64,000 nt of DNA from Trichococcus sp. K1Tr (GCF_028309625.1 NZ_JAQMHR010000002.1:1-64000); one strand, 5' to 3'; shown: positions 36,111 to 46,064, counted from the first letter of the stretch. Notes: generated by a model from the sequence alone, not told the origin. Numbers and translations are program-made.

Positions 36111-37019
36111 TTGCTCCATCAACAAATTGAGCAGAATAAACGGCGCACCGTGCTGATCGTATTCTTATTCTTTCTCCTGTTTGCGGCATTGGGGGCGGCC
36201 ATAGGCTATCTGAATTGGGATAACGCCTTGTCCGGTGTTGCGCTTGCTTTGATCATCGGATTGGCCTACGTTGTCATCATGGTGGCACAATCCACACAAG
36301 TGGTCATGAGCCTGAACAATGCCAAGGAAATAACGGATAAAGCGCAGTACCCGATGCTCTGGAATATTGTCGAGGAAATGACGATCGTGACGCGGTTGCC
36401 TTTTCCGAGAATCTTCATCATCGAGGACGAAAGCCCGAATGCGTTTGCGGCCGGAAATTCGCCGGAAAAGGCATCCGTCGCCGTGACGACGGGCTTGCTG
36501 AAAAAACTGAACCGGGAAGAATTGACTGGGGTGTTGGCGCATGAGTTTGCGCATATCCGCAACTATGACATCCGCTTATCCACTGTCGCTTTGGCGATAG
36601 CGGGATTGATCGCGTTTTTGGCCCAGTTCAGCACCCGGATGATGTTTTGGGGTGGCGGCGGCCGCCGACGCAGAAGCGATAACAGTGGAGGGGCGGGCAT
36701 CATATTGCTGATCCTTTCCTTGCTGATCCTGGTTCTTTCGCCCTTTGTGGCCACCATCATCCGCTTGGCACTCTCCCGCAACCGTGAGTATCTGGCTGAT
36801 GCGAGTGCAGTTGAGTTCACGCGCAACCCGGAAGGATTGAAATCCGCTTTAAGCAAAATAGCGACAAGCGACCCGATGGAGGCAGCGAATGCGGCCAGCG
36901 CCTCGCTCTATATTGTGAATCCTTTCAAACGGATGAAGGAGGGCGAAACAGAAAGCGATGGCTTGTTTTCGACCCACCCCTCAACGGCAAACCGAATCAA
37001 ACGATTAGAAGCTATGTAA
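36111..37019 (+). CDS. htpX: HtpX-type membrane zinc metalloprotease
   Basis: The 302-aa protein has paired transmembrane helices at both ends of the catalytic part and the zinc motif HEFAH (H144, E145, H148), with a later Glu in NREYLADASAVEF. HtpX degrades misfolded membrane proteins. It follows lemA by 36 bp in one operon; start is TTG with GGTGAG upstream. A terminator overlaps the stop codon. Confidence 0.95.
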   Translation: MLHQQIEQNKRRTVLIVFLFFLLFAALGAAIGYLNWDNALSGVALALIIGLAYVVIMVAQSTQVVMSLNNAKEITDKAQYPMLWNIVEEMTIVTRLPFPRIFIIEDESPNAFAAGNSPEKASVAVTTGLLKKLNREELTGVLAHEFAHIRNYDIRLSTVALAIAGLIAFLAQFSTRMMFWGGGGRRRRSDNSGGAGIILLILSLLILVLSPFVATIIRLALSRNREYLADASAVEFTRNPEGLKSALSKIATSDPMEAANAASASLYIVNPFKRMKEGETESDGLFSTHPSTANRIKRLEAM

Positions 37020-37034
37020 ATAGCTTCTTTTTTT
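37007..37034 (+). terminator. Terminator overlapping the htpX stop
   Basis: AGAAGCTA (37007-37014) pairs with TAGCTTCT (37021-37028), followed by Ts. Confidence 0.85.
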
Positions 37035-37247
37035 CGGACGTTTTATGCAAATTGTACAAATAAAGTTCGGTTTTTGATGTGAAAACCCTTTCAGTTTGTT
37101 GCTGTGAAAAAAAATAGGAGAAAAAGGCAAATTATCTTTGTAAAAGATACGGATTTGTAATAATATTAACATGGTACTGATACCTTAATCGGTTTTGCAC
37201 GTAGTAGAATGATAATAAGGGATATTTCGGAAAGGGGGGGATCATTC

Positions 37248-37997
37248 ATGAGCGAAGATATGTTATATGTTCACTATGAAACAGTCAGCAATTATGTTTT
37301 GAGCAAAGGGATAGCGGTTAAGGATTACACAAAGTTAGCCCGGAAGCTTCCGGAAAACTTGTTGTTGGTGGACGGAAGAAAAAGCATCGGAACATATGAT
37401 AATCATACCGGTTTTCAGGTTATCAAAGGCCAAGAAAACGTAAAAACATTCTTCCAAAAAGGGACGGACAATCAAACCGCTATGGGAAAATGGATTGATT
37501 TTGTGAATGTGGATATGTTGCATCTCCTCACCCCAATCGAAATATCCGAGATCCTGTATATCGCCCATGCGCATACACACCTGCACTCACCATTCTATTA
37601 TAAATTGCAAAACAACTACATCTATCTTACGTTGCCGAATGGCTTCATAAAAATGTACTATCGCTACCTGGAGCAATTCCATGAGCTGTTCGCCGAAGCC
37701 ATCACCGTCAAGTTGAAGGAAAAAGTGAATGAGAAGAAGCGCTTTTATCAGAAAGACAAAGAGATTGCGCCATTCCCGATCGAACGCGTGAAGGAATTCA
37801 TTCCAATCTTCAAAGAAGGAGCCGTAATCTCCTTCAGGCAGATGAGCATCGAAGAAAATACATACTGTATCCCATTATTCATTGCGGAAGACCGTTACGC
37901 CAGCATCGGTGGCCGTTTCAACGAAAAGGATTCGGTGGGCACCATCTGTTATGACATGGAGCGCAACGAGTGGAAAATAGACATAGACTTTGATTGA
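37248..37997 (+). CDS. Conserved-looking hypothetical protein
   Basis: I do not recognise this 249-aa protein. It is soluble with no signal peptide, rich in aromatic residues, and has AHAHTHLHSPFYYKLQNNYI (histidines 106-112) that could bind a metal, and FPIERVKEFIPIFKEG. The ATG at 37248 follows seven Gs that serve as ribosome site. It sits alone between htpX and ddl with its own terminator. Normal codon use suggests a real gene. Confidence 0.75.
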   Translation: MSEDMLYVHYETVSNYVLSKGIAVKDYTKLARKLPENLLLVDGRKSIGTYDNHTGFQVIKGQENVKTFFQKGTDNQTAMGKWIDFVNVDMLHLLTPIEISEILYIAHAHTHLHSPFYYKLQNNYIYLTLPNGFIKMYYRYLEQFHELFAEAITVKLKEKVNEKKRFYQKDKEIAPFPIERVKEFIPIFKEGAVISFRQMSIEENTYCIPLFIAEDRYASIGGRFNEKDSVGTICYDMERNEWKIDIDFD

Positions 37998-38025
37998 AAG
38001 CCTAAGCCGGAACTTAGGCTTTTTC
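37998..38025 (+). terminator. Terminator before ddl
   Basis: AAGCCTAAG pairs with CTTAGGCTT, then Ts. Confidence 0.85.
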
Positions 38026-38172
38026 TGTATCCATTGAGCCGGAATCAGCTATTTTGGCCCCAGCAAGACGGATGCCCACCCACTTTTCACAAAAATCGTT
38101 TTAGGCAAAAAATAAATATGGTACAATGTTTCATGATTAAGGTAGTTATCAAAAAATTCGGAGGATTTCTCG

Positions 38173-39258
38173 ATGAAAATTTATTTGATTTACGGCGGAA
38201 AGAGCGCTGAGCACGATATCTCGATTCTGACAGCACATTCAATCATAAAGGCGATCTATTTCAACTATTATGAAGTTGTGCCCGTCTATATCACCAAGGC
38301 AGGCGCATGGATTCAAGGGCAATCCCTGTCTGAACCCGTGGCATTCTCTGAGAACCTTTATTTAGAGCCAGGTTCCGAGAAGCGCTTTGCCGATTCGCAG
38401 GATGGGAAATCCTACGGCGAACTTATTTCACCGGCAGACATCCAGTCTGAGGACGCTGTCATTTTCCCGGTATTGCATGGCCCCAACGGAGAAGATGGAA
38501 CGGTGCAAGGGCTGTTTGAAGTCCTGAATATGCCGTATGTCGGCTGCGGTGTCCTTGCCAGCGCCAGCGGAATGGACAAAATCGTCAGCAAGCATCTTTT
38601 CCAACAAGCAGGGTTGCCGCAAGTGCCTTACGTGGCCGTTACCCGTAGCGACTGGAAAAATGACCGCGAGAAGATCTTCATCCAATGCGAAGGCAGCCTG
38701 ATTTATCCGATGTACATAAAGCCAGCCAATATGGGCTCAAGCGTCGGCATCTCCAAAGCTACGAATCTTGAAGAGCTGACCGCAGCGATCGAGACGGCTT
38801 TCCGCTATGACCGTCGCGTGGTCGTTGAACAAGGCATCGAAGCCCGTGAAATCGAAATCGCGGTATTGGGAAATGACGATGTTCATACCTCCGTACCCGG
38901 TGAAATCGTTAAAACCAAAGATTTCTATGACTACGAAGAGAAGTACGGCAATGAAGAAGTACTGCTGCAGATTCCGGCTGAATTACCGGAAGAGATCACC
39001 GCCAAATTGCAGAATTATGCGACAATCGCTTTCCAAGCGCTTGACGGCAGTGGTTTGAGCCGTTGCGATTTCTTTGTGACAAAAAACAATGAAATCTACA
39101 TCAATGAAGTCAATACTTTGCCTGGCTTCACTTCCCGCAGCATGTATCCGTTGCTTTGGGAACACACAGGATTGAAGTACAGTGATCTGGTGGAAGAGTT
39201 GATCCAGTTGGCCTTGAAACGCCATGAAGAAAAACTATCCTATCAATTTGTAGAATGA
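38173..39258 (+). CDS. ddl: D-alanine--D-alanine ligase
   Basis: The 361-aa ATP-grasp enzyme joins two D-alanines for peptidoglycan. Landmarks are GGKSAEHDISI, HGPNGEDGTVQG, KPANMGSSVGIS and EVNTLPGFT. It precedes murF, which uses its product. A terminator lies between them (39265-39348), so they are probably separately transcribed. The ribosome site is GGAGGA. Confidence 0.97.
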   Translation: MKIYLIYGGKSAEHDISILTAHSIIKAIYFNYYEVVPVYITKAGAWIQGQSLSEPVAFSENLYLEPGSEKRFADSQDGKSYGELISPADIQSEDAVIFPVLHGPNGEDGTVQGLFEVLNMPYVGCGVLASASGMDKIVSKHLFQQAGLPQVPYVAVTRSDWKNDREKIFIQCEGSLIYPMYIKPANMGSSVGISKATNLEELTAAIETAFRYDRRVVVEQGIEAREIEIAVLGNDDVHTSVPGEIVKTKDFYDYEEKYGNEEVLLQIPAELPEEITAKLQNYATIAFQALDGSGLSRCDFFVTKNNEIYINEVNTLPGFTSRSMYPLLWEHTGLKYSDLVEELIQLALKRHEEKLSYQFVE

Positions 39259-39264
39259 TGAATG

Positions 39265-39348
39265 AAAGGCCGTGATTTTCCTGATCGCCAGCAGCACCGA
39301 AAGCATGGAATGCTTGCTGCGAACCCAGGGGAAGGACGGCCTTTTTTT
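39265..39348 (+). terminator. Terminator between ddl and murF
   Basis: AAGGCCGT (39266-39273) pairs with ACGGCCTT (39336-39343), followed by Ts, with an inner GCAGCA/TGCTGC-type pairing. Confidence 0.7.
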
Positions 39349-39398
39349 AGATCAGAGGGAAGGGCTTCTGAGAAATAATTGGAAATGAGGAACCAAAT

Positions 39399-40775
39399 AT
39401 GAAACCATTACGCATCATCGATGTTGTGAAAGCTGTTGGAGCGATCGACTATACGTCGGCCAATCGCTTCGCTGAAGTAAATGCTGTCGTCTTCGACTCC
39501 CGTAAAGCAACGCCCGACAGTTTGTTTGTGCCTTTGCAGGGGGAAACGGATGGGCATGATTATGTCCAATCGGCAATCAAGAACGGAGCGGCAGCAACTT
39601 TATGGAGCCGCGCAGCGGGAGAAGCGCCTGAAGACATTGCCGTCATTCTGGTGGACGACACGCTGGAAGCTTTGCAAAAACTGGCGGAAGCCTACCTGAA
39701 TATGATCCAACCTAAAGTGGTCGCAATCACCGGCAGCAACGGGAAAACGACCACCAAGGACATGACGGCTGCCGTCCTGTCCGCGCGGTTCCGTGTCCAC
39801 AAAACGGAAGGCAATTACAATAATGAAATCGGCATGCCGATGACCATTCTGGAGATGCCGGAAGACACGGAAGTGCTGGTGCTTGAAATGGGCATGAGCA
39901 ACTTCGGCGAAATCAGCTTGTTGAGCCGATTGGCCAAACCGGATGTCGCCATCATCACGTTGATCGGGGACAGCCATCTGGAATTCCTCGGGAGCCGCCG
40001 CGGCATCGCCAAAGCCAAATTAGAAATTTTGGAGGGGCTGAAGCCGGAAGGGACGTTCATTTATCCTGGTGATGAGCCCTTGATTATGGAAGAGCTGCCT
40101 CAAGGAAGCAACTTCCGTCAGCTGACTTTCGGTACGGACGAAAAGGATGCGGTCAATGCGTATGACATCGTTCCCGGCAAAACCAGAACAACTTTCCATG
40201 TGAACCTGGATCCGAATATCAATCTGGACATCCCGGTATTGGGCGTGTACAATGTCCGGAATGCTTTGGCCGCATTAGCCGCTGCCCAAGTGTTGGGCAT
40301 GACGATCGCCGAAGTGAAGGAAGCGTTGGCGACTTTTCAGCTGACCGCCAACCGCACACAGTGGCTGGATGGCGTAAATGGCTCGCAACTGTTGAATGAT
40401 GCCTACAATGCCAGTCCAACTTCGATGACGGCCGTACTGCGGTCATTCGCGCATCTGCCGCGTGAGGGCAAGAAAATTGCGGTGCTCGGGGATATCCGGG
40501 AATTGGGCGAACGTTCTGCTGAAATGCACGCTGCCTTGGCGGCTGAAATTTCCCCTGCGGAGTTCGATCAGGTCTATCTGTACGGCACCGAAATGGCCGC
40601 TCTTTATGAAAACTTAAAGACTGCCTTTCCGGAAGGGAAACTTTATCATTATGTTGGGGAGAAGGCGCCGTTGATCGATAAGCTGAAGGCAGAGCTTCAA
40701 CAAGCCGATCAAGTGCTGATCAAATCCAGTTTCGGCACTGATTTATTGGCGGTTGTGGCAGCTTTGCGTGTATAA
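39399..40775 (+). CDS. murF: UDP-N-acetylmuramoyl-tripeptide--D-alanyl-D-alanine ligase
   Basis: The 458-aa Mur ligase has the ATP loop TGSNGKTTTKD, NYNNEIGMPMT and NDAYNASPTSM. It adds D-Ala-D-Ala to the UDP-MurNAc tripeptide in the cytoplasm. The ATG follows ATGAGGAAC. Confidence 0.97.
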   Translation: MKPLRIIDVVKAVGAIDYTSANRFAEVNAVVFDSRKATPDSLFVPLQGETDGHDYVQSAIKNGAAATLWSRAAGEAPEDIAVILVDDTLEALQKLAEAYLNMIQPKVVAITGSNGKTTTKDMTAAVLSARFRVHKTEGNYNNEIGMPMTILEMPEDTEVLVLEMGMSNFGEISLLSRLAKPDVAIITLIGDSHLEFLGSRRGIAKAKLEILEGLKPEGTFIYPGDEPLIMEELPQGSNFRQLTFGTDEKDAVNAYDIVPGKTRTTFHVNLDPNINLDIPVLGVYNVRNALAALAAAQVLGMTIAEVKEALATFQLTANRTQWLDGVNGSQLLNDAYNASPTSMTAVLRSFAHLPREGKKIAVLGDIRELGERSAEMHAALAAEISPAEFDQVYLYGTEMAALYENLKTAFPEGKLYHYVGEKAPLIDKLKAELQQADQVLIKSSFGTDLLAVVAALRV

Positions 40776-41180
40776 TAGGAAATGTAAGGGAAATTGGATG
40801 GGTCGTGTCGTCGCAGAAGCAAGGGGATCCCTTTTTCAGCCAATTTGGAGCGTAGGTGTCAATTGTCGGTAAATTGTAGATTCACTTGTCATTTTCATTA
40901 GAAATATCCTTACAACAGGGTTTTTTTGTAAGAAATTTCATTATTTTAAGAGAAAATGATTTGTAAAACTATGCGGAACGTGTTATTATTGCTGATGGTA
41001 AGAATAGAGAAATAAGAGGGTTTTTTCTGCGAAGTGCAGAATGTTTGATTTATCAAGCTTTCTATTCAAGGGATTAAGTAAAAAAGGTTTATCTTTTATT
41101 TATAAGATTATGAACCGTATTTAGATACGGGTAAAAGAAAAGACTCTCTAAATTTTAGTTTCTCAAAATTAGGAGGAAAC
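40776..41180 (+). other. Long leader region of cshA
   Basis: The 405-bp interval has no gene. A promoter lies at 40961-40989 (listed), leaving an untranslated leader of about 185 nt with stem-loops TTCTGC/GCAGAA (41026-41042) and CCGTATT/GATACGG (41114-41131). Long structured leaders are common in cold-inducible RNA helicase genes. Confidence 0.55.
40961..40989 (+). promoter_or_regulatory. cshA promoter
   Basis: -35 TTGTAA (40961-40966), 17-bp spacer, -10 TATTAT (40984-40989). Confidence 0.65.
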
Positions 41181-42755
41181 ATGAAATTTTCAGAATTAGG
41201 TTTAGATGCAGTATTATTACAGTCGATTGAGACAATGGGCTTCGAGGAAGCAACACCCATCCAAACGGAAACTATTCCTTTGGCGCTCAAAGGATTAGAC
41301 GTTATCGGCCAAGCACAAACAGGTACTGGTAAAACAGCTGCTTTTGGATTGCCGATGTTGCAAAAAATCAACACAGAAAACAAAGCTATCCAAGGGATTG
41401 TTATCGCGCCAACGCGTGAATTAGCGATTCAAACACAAGAAGAACTTTATCGCTTAGGCAAAGACAAACATGTATCAGTACAAGTTGTTTATGGTGGAGC
41501 AGATATCAGCCGTCAAATTCGCGCTTTAAAAAACAAACCGCAAATTATTGTTGGGACACCGGGCCGTCTTTTGGACCACATCAAACGCAAAACAATTCGT
41601 TTGGATCATATTGAAACGCTAGTTTTGGATGAAGCAGATGAAATGTTGAACATGGGCTTCTTGGAAGACATCGAAAGCATCCTTAGTGAAACACCATCTG
41701 AGCGTCAAACATTGTTGTTCTCAGCAACGATGCCTGACCAGATCAAAAAAATTGGTGTTAAATTCATGCATGCTCCAGAACACGTGAAAATTAAAGCATC
41801 TCACGCTTCCGCTAACTTAATTGATCAATATTTCGTCAAATGTAAAGATTTCGAAAAATTCGATACAATGACTCGTTTGTTCGACGTTCAAAATCCGGAA
41901 TTGGCTATTGTATTCGGCCGTACAAAACGTCGTGTTGATGAATTGTCTAAAGGATTGGAACTACGCGGTTACCGTGCAGAAGGAATCCATGGCGATTTGA
42001 CACAACAAAAACGTATGAGTGTTTTGAATGCATTCAAAACAGGCGATTTGGATTTCTTGGTAGCGACTGACGTTGCTGCGCGTGGATTGGATGTTACAGG
42101 TGTTACACACGTGTACAACTACGATATCCCTCAAGATCCAGAAAGCTATGTTCACCGTATCGGCCGTACTGGTCGTGCCGGTAAAGAAGGTATGTCAGTG
42201 ACTTTCGTTACACCAAACGAAATGGATTACTTGCGTACAATCGAAAACTTAACTAAAAAACCGATCACTCCACTACAACCACCAAGTGATGAAGAAGCTT
42301 TCCGTGGCCAAGTAAAATCAGCTATGGATGAAGTGGAATCATTGGTTAAAGAAACAGAAACAGACAAATATCAACGTGCAGCTGTTCGTTTGCTTGAAGA
42401 GCACACTGCTGAAGATTTGGTGGCAGCATTCTTGAAGAGTCTTTCTAAAGATGCTACTGATGTTCCTGTTAAAATCACACCAGAACGCCCATTGCCTTCA
42501 AGAAAAGGTAAAGGCGGCGGCGGTTACAAAGGTAAGAGCACAGGCGGCGGCTACAAAGGTAACCGTGGTTCATCAGAAAGACGCGGAAGCGGCAGTGGCG
42601 AACGCAGCGGAGAACGCAGTGGCAACAAAAATCGCTCAAGCGACAGCAAACCACGCTCCGGCGGCAAACGCTATGATGACAAACGTGGCGGCGGCAGCGC
42701 CGGCGCACCTAAAAAAAGCAGCCATAGCTTCACTATCCGCAGCAACAACGACTAA
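41181..42755 (+). CDS. cshA: DEAD-box RNA helicase CshA
   Basis: The 524-aa helicase has the Q motif ([11 protein letters not shown]), [19 protein letters not shown] and [10 protein letters not shown], followed by a Gly/Arg/Ser-rich tail (about 440-524) that binds RNA. CshA works with the RNA degradosome and in ribosome assembly, especially in the cold. Codon use is A/T-biased like fba, fitting high expression. acpS and alr follow after a terminator. Confidence 0.95.
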   Translation: MKFSELGLDAVLLQSIETMGFEEATPIQTETIPLALKGLDVIGQAQTGTGKTAAFGLPMLQKINTENKAIQGIVIAPTRELAIQTQEELYRLGKDKHVSVQVVYGGADISRQIRALKNKPQIIVGTPGRLLDHIKRKTIRLDHIETLVLDEADEMLNMGFLEDIESILSETPSERQTLLFSATMPDQIKKIGVKFMHAPEHVKIKASHASANLIDQYFVKCKDFEKFDTMTRLFDVQNPELAIVFGRTKRRVDELSKGLELRGYRAEGIHGDLTQQKRMSVLNAFKTGDLDFLVATDVAARGLDVTGVTHVYNYDIPQDPESYVHRIGRTGRAGKEGMSVTFVTPNEMDYLRTIENLTKKPITPLQPPSDEEAFRGQVKSAMDEVESLVKETETDKYQRAAVRLLEEHTAEDLVAAFLKSLSKDATDVPVKITPERPLPSRKGKGGGGYKGKSTGGGYKGNRGSSERRGSGSGERSGERSGNKNRSSDSKPRSGGKRYDDKRGGGSAGAPKKSSHSFTIRSNND

Positions 42756-42766
42756 TTCGTGATCAA

Positions 42767-42812
42767 AAACCTCTTCCCCTGGCGTAGGCCAATTGGGGAA
42801 GAGGTTTTTCTT
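42767..42812 (+). terminator. Terminator after cshA
   Basis: AACCTCTTCCCC pairs with GGGGAAGAGGTT, followed by T-rich sequence. Confidence 0.9.
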
Positions 42813-42878
42813 ATGGTGAAAATTTGGTTCGTTTTTGGTAAAATGAGAACAATGCATGCAGAATAGGCGGTGATTGGA

Positions 42879-43229
42879 ATGATTTATGGAATAGGATTGG
42901 ATGTAACCGAGCTGGACCGCATCACGAAAGCCTATGATCGGCGTTCGGGTTTTGCGGAACGGGTTCTGACCGAAGCGGAACTGAAGTTGTTCCTGGCTCT
43001 GAGCGGATCACGCCAAATGGAATTTCTGGCCGGGCGCTATGCCGCAAAAGAAGCTTTTTCGAAGGCTTATGGCACAGGCATCGGCAAGCTGTCTTTCCAA
43101 GATATCGAAATTTTGCCCGGAGAGAACCGGAAGCCTGAAATAACCAAATCTCCGTTCGATGGGACAGGATTCGTTTCCATCACCCATTCGGGGAACATCA
43201 TTGCCGCGCAAGTGGTATTAGAAAAGTAA
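42879..43229 (+). CDS. acpS: Holo-[acyl-carrier-protein] synthase
   Basis: The 116-aa enzyme attaches 4'-phosphopantetheine to acyl carrier protein. D8 (IGLDVTEL) and E58 (AGRYAAKEAFSKA) are the magnesium ligands. The ATG at 42879 matches the family start (MIYGIG); a GTG at 42870 would add three residues. alr follows 13 bp later in the same operon. Confidence 0.96.
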   Translation: MIYGIGLDVTELDRITKAYDRRSGFAERVLTEAELKLFLALSGSRQMEFLAGRYAAKEAFSKAYGTGIGKLSFQDIEILPGENRKPEITKSPFDGTGFVSITHSGNIIAAQVVLEK

Positions 43230-43242
43230 AGGAGTTTTAACC

Positions 43243-44364
43243 ATGGTAGTAGGAAAGCACCGTCCCACAATAGAAACTGTCGATTTGGAAGCTATTTCGT
43301 GGAATATCCAACAAATCAGGAAGGGTCTGTCACCTGGAAAGAAATTTTTCGCGGTCGTAAAAGCGGATGCCTATGGACTTGGGGCCGTCCCGGTCGCGAA
43401 AAAGGCAAAGGAAGCTGGCGTGGACGGGTTCTGTGTCGCTCTGTTGGATGAGGCGATGGAGCTGCGGGAAAATGGGCTGTCTGATGACTTCATCATGGTT
43501 GTGGGCCCAACGGAGGCAGAAGACGCTGCGCTCATAGCGGACAACGGAATCAGCGTAGCTGTCACTGCAGCGGAATGGTTGGATGCTGCCTTGCCGTATC
43601 TTCAGGGACGGAAAACTGAGCTGCCGGTCCGCGTGCATTTGGCGATCGACACCGGGATGGGCCGCATCGGTCTGCGCACGGTCGAGGAGGTCAAAGCTTT
43701 CGAAGCGCGCCTTGCCGAGCTGGATGGCTTTGTTTTCGAAGGCATCTTTACCCACTTCGCAACGGCCGATGGTGAAGATCCGACATTGGTGGATCGCCAG
43801 CTGGCTTTGTTTGAAGAGATTTTGCAGGGGATGGCGCAACGCCCACCGATTGTGCATCTGGCGAATTCGGCGATTTCACTTTGGCATGAAGCGTTCCGGA
43901 CGGATGCGGTCCGCGTCGGAATCGCAATGTACGGCTACAACCCTTCCGACACCGTGTTGGAGCTTCCTTATGAATTGAAACCATCCGTACAGTTGGATAC
44001 CCAGATCAGTTATGTCAAACAGATGCATGAAGGCGACACGATCGCATACGGCGCCCGCTACCGTGCTTTTGAGGGAGAATGGATCGCTACACTTCCGATC
44101 GGCTATGCCGACGGGTGGAGACGGGATCTTCGCCATCAGACGGTCATCGTCGATGGCCAACGCTGCCCGATCCGCGGAGTCATCTGCATGGATCAATGCA
44201 TGATCAGCCTTCCGAAAGAATATCCGGTCGGGACGAAAGTGACGCTCTTGGGGGAAAACGGCGGACTCGTCAACAATCCCTCCGAAATGGCGGTAACGAT
44301 CGATACAATCGGCTATGAAATCTTGACGGGTATCAACGCCCGCGTTCCGCGCGTCTACAAATAG
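43243..44364 (+). CDS. alr: Alanine racemase
   Basis: The 373-aa PLP enzyme makes D-alanine for the cell wall. K40 (VVKADAYGLG) forms the Schiff base and Y269 (YGARYRAFEGEW) is the second catalytic base. It follows acpS, an arrangement usual in Firmicutes. Confidence 0.97.
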   Translation: MVVGKHRPTIETVDLEAISWNIQQIRKGLSPGKKFFAVVKADAYGLGAVPVAKKAKEAGVDGFCVALLDEAMELRENGLSDDFIMVVGPTEAEDAALIADNGISVAVTAAEWLDAALPYLQGRKTELPVRVHLAIDTGMGRIGLRTVEEVKAFEARLAELDGFVFEGIFTHFATADGEDPTLVDRQLALFEEILQGMAQRPPIVHLANSAISLWHEAFRTDAVRVGIAMYGYNPSDTVLELPYELKPSVQLDTQISYVKQMHEGDTIAYGARYRAFEGEWIATLPIGYADGWRRDLRHQTVIVDGQRCPIRGVICMDQCMISLPKEYPVGTKVTLLGENGGLVNNPSEMAVTIDTIGYEILTGINARVPRVYK

Positions 44365-44382
44365 AAAAACAGAAAAACCAGT

Positions 44383-44421
44383 AAAGCTGTCGGGTGCCTG
44401 TCAGGGGTAGGCAGCTTTTTT
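44383..44421 (+). terminator. Terminator after alr
   Basis: AAAGCTG pairs with CAGCTTT, followed by Ts; the loop holds GCCTGTCAGGGGTAGGC. Confidence 0.75.
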
Positions 44422-44477
44422 GCTGTTGTGTATGAAGGGAACGAATGCGGAGTAGCGGAGGAGCTCGAGAGCTCCAA

Positions 44478-44553
44478 CTCCGGCCAGTAGCGGCCCACCG
44501 GAGGATAGCTGCCGAACGGAATCCCACCTCCGGCCAGAAGCGCTTCACCGGAT
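44478..44553. repeat. Two CTCCGG hairpin repeat units
   Basis: CTCCGG (44478-44483)/CCGGAG (44498-44503) and CTCCGG (44528-44533)/CCGGAT (44548-44553), 50 bp apart. Both keep a GCCAG core in the loop. Confidence 0.72.
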
Positions 44554-44683
44554 AAGAACAGTCATACGGGGCCGAATCGTCGGCGCGCTTTTTTTTGGGT
44601 AATGAAAATCAGATGAAAATGCGCCGTTAGTCGTTTTCAAAAGCGAGCATGTGTGGTAAACTGTTTTAGCTCTCGGATGAGTG

Positions 44684-44722
44684 CGTGGTTCGTCTACCAT
44701 CCCACGAAAAAAAACTAGGAGG
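44684..44722 (+). ncRNA. preQ1-I riboswitch
   Basis: Stem CGTGG (44684-44688)/CCACG (44702-44706) encloses TTCGTCTACCATC. An A-rich strand follows and then CTA, which closes the H-type pseudoknot with the loop. AGGAGG (44717-44722), the queT ribosome site, overlaps the pseudoknot strand, so preQ1 binding should block translation. The layout is that of class I preQ1 aptamers. Confidence 0.87.
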
Positions 44723-44730
44723 TTTTTAGA

Positions 44731-45219
44731 TTGAGTACAAGAAAAATGGTTATCAATACAATTATCGCGGCGCTTTATGTTGCGTTGACAGGGATTTTTG
44801 CTTTTATGTCGTTCGGTGCCGTCCAATTCCGCGTTTCAGAAATGCTGAATCATTTGGTGGGTTACCACAAAGATTATAAATACGGTGTTTTGGCTGGTGT
44901 ATTTATCGCCAACCTGATTTTTTCAACATTAGGGGCTTGGGACTTGGTGTTCGGATTTGGTCAGACGTTGATCTCTTTCCTTATTCTGGAAAAATTGTTC
45001 AAACCCAACGATTCTGAAATGAAGCGCATGATGATGACCGCGGTCGTCTTCACGGTGACGATGGTTCTTGTCGCAATCGAGCTCTATATCGTTCTTGATT
45101 TGCCTTTCTGGTTCAGCTTTGTGACAGCGGCATTCGGGGAAGCTGTCGTGCTGGTTGTTTCAGCACCGCTCATGAAATACATGAACAAAATCATCGGTTT
45201 TGCTGAAAAAATGGCTTGA
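44731..45219 (+). CDS. queT: QueT family queuosine-precursor ECF transporter S component
   Basis: The 162-aa membrane protein has about five helices and the QueT/COG4708 sequence type (MLNHLVGYHKDYKYGVLAGVF, STLGAWDLVFGFGQT). It would bind preQ1 or preQ0 and work with a shared ECF energy module encoded elsewhere. Start is TTG, eight bases after the AGGAGG inside the preQ1 riboswitch, which supports both calls. Confidence 0.93.
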   Translation: MSTRKMVINTIIAALYVALTGIFAFMSFGAVQFRVSEMLNHLVGYHKDYKYGVLAGVFIANLIFSTLGAWDLVFGFGQTLISFLILEKLFKPNDSEMKRMMMTAVVFTVTMVLVAIELYIVLDLPFWFSFVTAAFGEAVVLVVSAPLMKYMNKIIGFAEKMA

Positions 45220-45251
45220 TCCATTAAAAAATCATATGAGAAAACTGGAGA

Positions 45252-45295
45252 ACGGGGGCTTTTGCTGGATGAACAGCAGAAATCCCTGTTTTTTG
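45252..45295 (+). terminator. Probable terminator after queT
   Basis: CTTTTGCTG pairs with CAGCAGAAA (G-U allowed), with outer ACGGG/CCCTGT pairing and a T-run. Confidence 0.6.
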
Positions 45296-45360
45296 CTAGG
45301 ATATTTCTCATCGTTCTCTTATAATAGAGAGGTAATCGAAAAAGAGGGAGGCAACAATAT

Positions 45361-46008
45361 ATGGAAATGTACGCAATTACAGTCGGTCCTATCCAGGAAA
45401 ACTGTTATTTTTTAATCGGAGACCATGAGAATGATACGATCATCTTTGATCCAGGTGAGCAAGCGGAGGACATCATCGCAGCCATCGAAGAGAATGAGTT
45501 GCATCCGATAGCGATCGTGTTGACACATGCGCACTATGATCACATCGGAGCCCTCGAAACAATCCGGGAAAAATACGATGTTCCCGTCTATCAAAATCCT
45601 ATCGAACGGGAATGGCTGTTGGATCCGCAACTGAATGGATCAGCACGCAATCCGAACGTTCCCGATGTCCGACTGGCGAAGGAAGCGGATGTCTTCTTCG
45701 AGGAGATGGGGCCTTACGAAATCGGAGAATTCCGTTTTGAGATGCAACATATTCCCGGGCATTCGCCAGGAAGCACCGTCTTCATTTTCCGCGAGAACGG
45801 GTTCGCGATCGTTGGGGATGTCATCTTCAAAGGAAGCGTCGGCCGCAGCGATTTGCCGGGCGGCAGCCATGAAACTTTGATCGAAGGAATCCAGAAATAT
45901 ATCGTACCTCTTCCAGGGGAAACGGTCCTGTTCCCGGGACACGGTGATCCTACGACAGTAAGGGAAGAAATCTATTCAAACCCCTATCTGAATGGCGCTA
46001 CCCGCTAA
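45361..46008 (+). CDS. Metallo-beta-lactamase fold hydrolase (YqgX-like, glyoxalase II type)
   Basis: The 215-aa protein has the binuclear zinc motifs THAHYDH, PGHSPGS, VGDVIFKGSVGRSD and FPGHGD. YqgX-type enzymes hydrolyse bacillithiol or glutathione thioesters made from methylglyoxal; mgsA elsewhere in this window makes methylglyoxal. The substrate is inferred from family. Ribosome site GGGAGG. Confidence 0.9.
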   Translation: MEMYAITVGPIQENCYFLIGDHENDTIIFDPGEQAEDIIAAIEENELHPIAIVLTHAHYDHIGALETIREKYDVPVYQNPIEREWLLDPQLNGSARNPNVPDVRLAKEADVFFEEMGPYEIGEFRFEMQHIPGHSPGSTVFIFRENGFAIVGDVIFKGSVGRSDLPGGSHETLIEGIQKYIVPLPGETVLFPGHGDPTTVREEIYSNPYLNGATR

Positions 46009-46022
46009 TCCGGATGCGCGCG

Positions 46023-46064
46023 AAAAAAGTCGGACAAGCACAAGGCTTCGTCCGACTTTTTTTG
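46023..46064. terminator. Bidirectional terminator
   Basis: AAAAGTCGGAC pairs with GTCCGACTTTT with runs on both sides, ending the MBL gene (+) and cbpA (-). Confidence 0.88.

Noticed and set aside
42520-42720. GGC-rich repeats at the end of cshA as a separate repeat element
   Set aside because: They encode the Gly/Arg-rich RNA-binding tail typical of CshA.
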